Below, piece by piece: positions 61,640 through 64,000 of a DNA stretch of 64,000 nucleotides. Every line of letters begins with the position of its first letter. The stretch's first letter is position 1. The notes beneath the pieces were generated by a model. The model made no database searches, had not been told where the DNA came from, and saw nothing but the letters and a program-made list of their open reading frames with translations. The DNA is from an uncultured delta proteobacterium (GTDB lineage: Bacteria > Myxococcota_A > UBA9160 > JAFDET01). Location: contig CAMYLJ010000017.1 of the NCBI GenBank assembly GCA_947259215.1, positions 149,198 through 213,197 of the forward strand, read 5' to 3'. A program made the translations under genes and the position numbers.

Positions 61640-62932
61640 ATGTCGATCAGAGGCAATGGGAGCCGCGAACCCGCTCACTCAAGCTGGGAGGCGGCCTCGA
61701 GAGCGGCTCCGGCGGGCGAGAGGCCGGGTGCACCTGTCGCCCATTCCGCGCGACAACGCGGTGTGTTCGGCGGCGGGGCTTGGTCGATCGGGCGCATCGC
61801 CAGCATCGAGCTCGCGGTAGATCACACCTGGGTGATTATCTTCCTGCTCGTCACACTTTCGCTCGGTGCCCGATTCCAGTTCTCCCATGAGAGCTGGAGC
61901 ACGCTGCTGACCTGGAGCACGGCGGTTGCGACGAGCGCGCTCTTCTTCGCCTCGATCTTGCTGCACGAGCTAGGCCACAGCCTCGTCGCCCAGCGTCTCG
62001 GCGTCCGCGTCCGGTCCATCACCCTGTTCATTTTCGGCGGCCTCGCGCAGCTCGACTCGGAGCCGCGGCGTCCCCGAGATGAGCTCCTCATCGCAGCGGC
62101 CGGGCCCCTGGTCAGCGTCTTCCTCGGACTCGCATTCGTGCTCGCCTCGCGCGTCTCGGCCGGGGCTGGCGGGCTCGGAGCGGTGGCGGCAGAGAGCTTC
62201 GCGTGGCTCGGCCGCATCAACCTGATCGTGGCCGCCTTCAATGTAGTCCCCGGGTTCCCGCTGGACGGCGGGCGCGTGCTGCGGGGGATCCTCTGGGGCG
62301 TCACCGGCAGCTTCGAGCGTGCGACCGCTATCGCCGCGTTCAGTGGCTCGCTGTTCGCGTATGCCCTGATCGGGTCTGGAATCTTCGCCGCGCTCCTGGC
62401 CGGACAGCTGCTGGGCGGGCTGTGGCTGGTGTTCATCGGGTGGTTTCTGCTCTCCGCGGCCCGGGCCACGGTTGACCAGATGATGATCGAGCGGATTCTC
62501 GAGGTCGCCCGCGCCGGTGATGCCATGGAGTCGGTGAGAGATGCGTGCGTCTCGGGATCCGAGACGGTCGCGGAGCTGGCGTCCGAAGCGGTCCTGCGCC
62601 GGGGTCTGCGCACTTTCTACGTCGTTGACTCGCAGGGTCGATTGCGGGGGCTCGTCACGCTCAAGGAGCTAGCGCAGGTGCCGACCGGCGAGCGCGGGAC
62701 GCTGTGTCTCGAGGACGTCATGATTCCTGTCGACCGACTCGAGGTGCTCGCGCCCGACGACGATGGTTGGGCGGCGCTGCGCCGCATGAGCGAGCGCGCC
62801 GTCAATCAGCTCCCGATCCTCGAGGACGGGCGTCTGCTCGGTGCCCTTACGCGCGAGCGTCTGCTCGCCCTCGTCCAGGCGCAGCTAGCGCTTGGCACGC
62901 AGCCGGCGGGTCCAGCCCGGCGCGCCGATTGA
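61640..62932 (+). CDS. Site-2-protease-type (M50) metalloprotease with CBS pair
   Basis: 430 residues from the ATG at 61640; a TTG at 61634 adds two residues. Zinc motif HELGH in ILLHELGHSLVAQRLG, the second site NVVPGFPLDGGRVLRG (Asp ligand), and six hydrophobic helices. Two CBS motifs follow at the C-terminus (FYVVDSQGRLRGLVTLKELA; LPILEDGRLLGALTRERLLA), which bind adenylates. A Rip3-like membrane protease, probably cutting an anti-sigma or signal-transduction substrate. Complete. Confidence 0.92.
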   Translation: MSIRGNGSREPAHSSWEAASRAAPAGERPGAPVAHSARQRGVFGGGAWSIGRIASIELAVDHTWVIIFLLVTLSLGARFQFSHESWSTLLTWSTAVATSALFFASILLHELGHSLVAQRLGVRVRSITLFIFGGLAQLDSEPRRPRDELLIAAAGPLVSVFLGLAFVLASRVSAGAGGLGAVAAESFAWLGRINLIVAAFNVVPGFPLDGGRVLRGILWGVTGSFERATAIAAFSGSLFAYALIGSGIFAALLAGQLLGGLWLVFIGWFLLSAARATVDQMMIERILEVARAGDAMESVRDACVSGSETVAELASEAVLRRGLRTFYVVDSQGRLRGLVTLKELAQVPTGERGTLCLEDVMIPVDRLEVLAPDDDGWAALRRMSERAVNQLPILEDGRLLGALTRERLLALVQAQLALGTQPAGPARRAD

Positions 62933-62935
62933 CTT

Positions 62936-63110
62936 CCATGAGCTCTCCAGATCCGAGGCGCGACCGCTAGAGACCCAGCGGCCTCGCGGTACATTGGCCC
63001 GCAGCCCGGGCAGGCCGTGGCGTTCGGCAGCTTGCTCCGGACCTTGTAGGTGTCGTGCTCGCGCTCGCGGATGAGCCGATCGCGCCGCTGACCTTCGAGC
63101 GGGGGAGCCT
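62936..63110 (-). pseudogene. Frameshifted zinc-ribbon protein fragment (BCAM0308-like)
   Basis: DRLIREREHDTYKVRSKLPN, then ATACPGCGPMYRE, is the conserved start of this family, which should continue with GRW and a second CxxC. The GRWVSSG occurs 1 nt out of frame. No full frame remains. Confidence 0.45.
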
Positions 63111-63511
63111 CGGGTCGCCCTCGCCTGATCCGGGCCGACCTCCCTCCAGGAACCGCGTGGCGGGATCGCCGGCGCGGCGGGGGGCAAGAGAAGAGGCGCG
63201 GAGCGCGGCCTTCGAATCGGTCGAGGGCTCTCGCGGATCTTCGTGCCCTGCTTCTTCTCGGGTCGGTTCCGCTTTGCGTCTCCGCGCCTCGCCGATCGAG
63301 GCGGCAAGGCGCGTGCCGCCTACCCCTGCGCGCCGCCGCCCGCCCGACAGGCAGTGTCGGGCGAGGGCACTCGCCGCTTGTCGCACCTCGTCACGTGCGG
63401 TTCGTGGCGGACTGGGGCATGGAGTCACGTCTGCCAGCTACGGACCGGGCTTCTGGGGAACGCCGCTGCAACCCCATCCCCGAGCCCAAGAGCGTGGTGT
63501 CGTCTGCACGT
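63111..63511. other. Intergenic stretch, no gene seen
   Basis: GC-rich with long accidental frames on both strands; no motif. The convergent gene at 63512 ends here. Confidence 0.4.
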
Positions 63512-64000
63512 CTAGGAGCTGCCGCGCTTCGGCGCCTGGGCGGGCTCCCCCTGCGGGCGGACCGCGGACACCTCGGCCAGCCGGGGCCCGACGAGTCGCT
63601 CCCAGTCGCGCCAAGCTAGGCGGATCGCGTGGGAGTGGCTTCCACCGACGAAGGTGATCTGGTCGGTCTCCCCGAGTAGCGGGCTCGCGTAGACCGCCAT
63701 GTCGTAGAGGTTCCCGAAGGGCGGCACCGCTCCAACGTCGCAGTCGGGACAGAGCTTCTCGATCTCGGCCTCGCTGGCGAGCTCAACCGGCTGGTGACCG
63801 TGGACCTCGCTCAGGCGCTCGAGGTCCACCTCGTGGTGGGCTGGCACGACGGCCATGACGTACCGCTCCCCCGACCGCGTCACGACGGCCTTCGCGAACG
63901 CGTGCGCGGGCGTGTGGGTGTGGTGCGCGGTCTCCTGCGCGGTGTAGTCCCGCTCGTGGGGGACGACGTCGTAGCGCACGCCGTCCTCGTCGAGGAACTT
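63512..64000 (-). CDS. YbaK/ProRS-associated-domain deacylase, C-terminal part (partial)
   Basis: 163 codons, open at the right edge. KFLDEDGVRYDVVPHERDYT, then AQETAHHTHTPAHAFAKAVV, carries the YbaK-type Lys in AKAVV. VLAVVPAHHEVDLERLSEV-like, CDVGAVPPFGNLYDMAVYAS and ITFVGGSHSHAIRLAWRDWE follow. Clears wrongly charged aminoacyl-tRNA; some relatives are stress proteins. The start is outside the window. Confidence 0.88.
   Translation of the reverse strand, partial: KFLDEDGVRYDVVPHERDYTAQETAHHTHTPAHAFAKAVVTRSGERYVMAVVPAHHEVDLERLSEVHGHQPVELASEAEIEKLCPDCDVGAVPPFGNLYDMAVYASPLLGETDQITFVGGSHSHAIRLAWRDWERLVGPRLAEVSAVRPQGEPAQAPKRGSS

Noticed and set aside
1..64000. CRISPR array, rRNA, prophage structural genes
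   Set aside because: No regularly spaced direct repeats, rRNA sequence or phage structural proteins were seen.

Overview
The window is high-GC bacterial DNA, about two-thirds G+C by eye. Acyl-CoA dehydrogenases, enoyl-CoA hydratases and SDRs are abundant. There is a PEP-CTERM-like surface protein, a DUF3604/PPIase/HupE trio, and three redoxins with an in-frame UGA in the active-site motif. This fits an uncultured member of the former Deltaproteobacteria (Myxococcota, Binatota or similar); that placement is inference, since no marker gene is present.

Layout. 1-4 kb looks like backbone: a frameshifted lipoprotein dehydrogenase, a glycosyltransferase, SCP2 and SRPBCC lipid-handling proteins and a PEP-CTERM-like protein. 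An intact tRNA-Asp(GTC) at 4077-4153 carries a tyrosine recombinase at its 3' end. From there to about 61.6 kb the DNA is a series of modules separated by copies of tRNA 3' halves: Asp(GTC) many times, Arg(TCG) several times and Pro(GGG) twice. Many copies are preceded by a doublet of short direct repeats. The modules carry:
- TetR plus an MBL hydrolase; a cytochrome c/barrel protein; a lipase (to 11.4 kb);
- a selenocysteine redoxin plus a Baeyer-Villiger monooxygenase; a methyltransferase (11.9-16.2 kb);
- a long catabolic block (16.7-40.3 kb): GST-like proteins, sulfatase, DJ-1, haloalkane dehalogenase, TetR, three acyl-CoA dehydrogenases, two enoyl-CoA hydratases, nitronate monooxygenase, SDRs, then AraC, DUF3604, PPIase and HupE;
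- an IS3-type element with two cytochrome P460 genes inside one of the boundary repeats (40.6-43.6 kb);
- a WD40-like protein; a TetR/acyl-CoA ligase pair and a DUF2236 oxygenase; a saccharopine-dehydrogenase-like gene and a TPR-cyclase; nitrile hydratase; a second UGA redoxin with a dehalogenase and a broken toxin-antitoxin pair; a TerC-like protein, a third UGA redoxin and thioredoxin-like genes.
After an integrase remnant at 61.4-61.6 kb come a site-2 protease and a YbaK-type deacylase that runs off the end.

Function. The central block reads as uptake and beta-oxidation-like breakdown of a hydrophobic, possibly halogenated or sulfated substrate, under divergent TetR control with a clear twin operator. 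The other modules are short accessory gene sets of one to four genes, often with truncated genes at their edges, as expected where mobile modules have been stacked at one tRNA locus.

Most notable: (i) three UGA-containing redoxins, each with a hairpin just after the UGA, which ordinary gene calling would split or truncate; (ii) the tRNA-fragment-bounded module array with doublet repeats; (iii) the P460-carrying insertion nested in one of its boundary sites.
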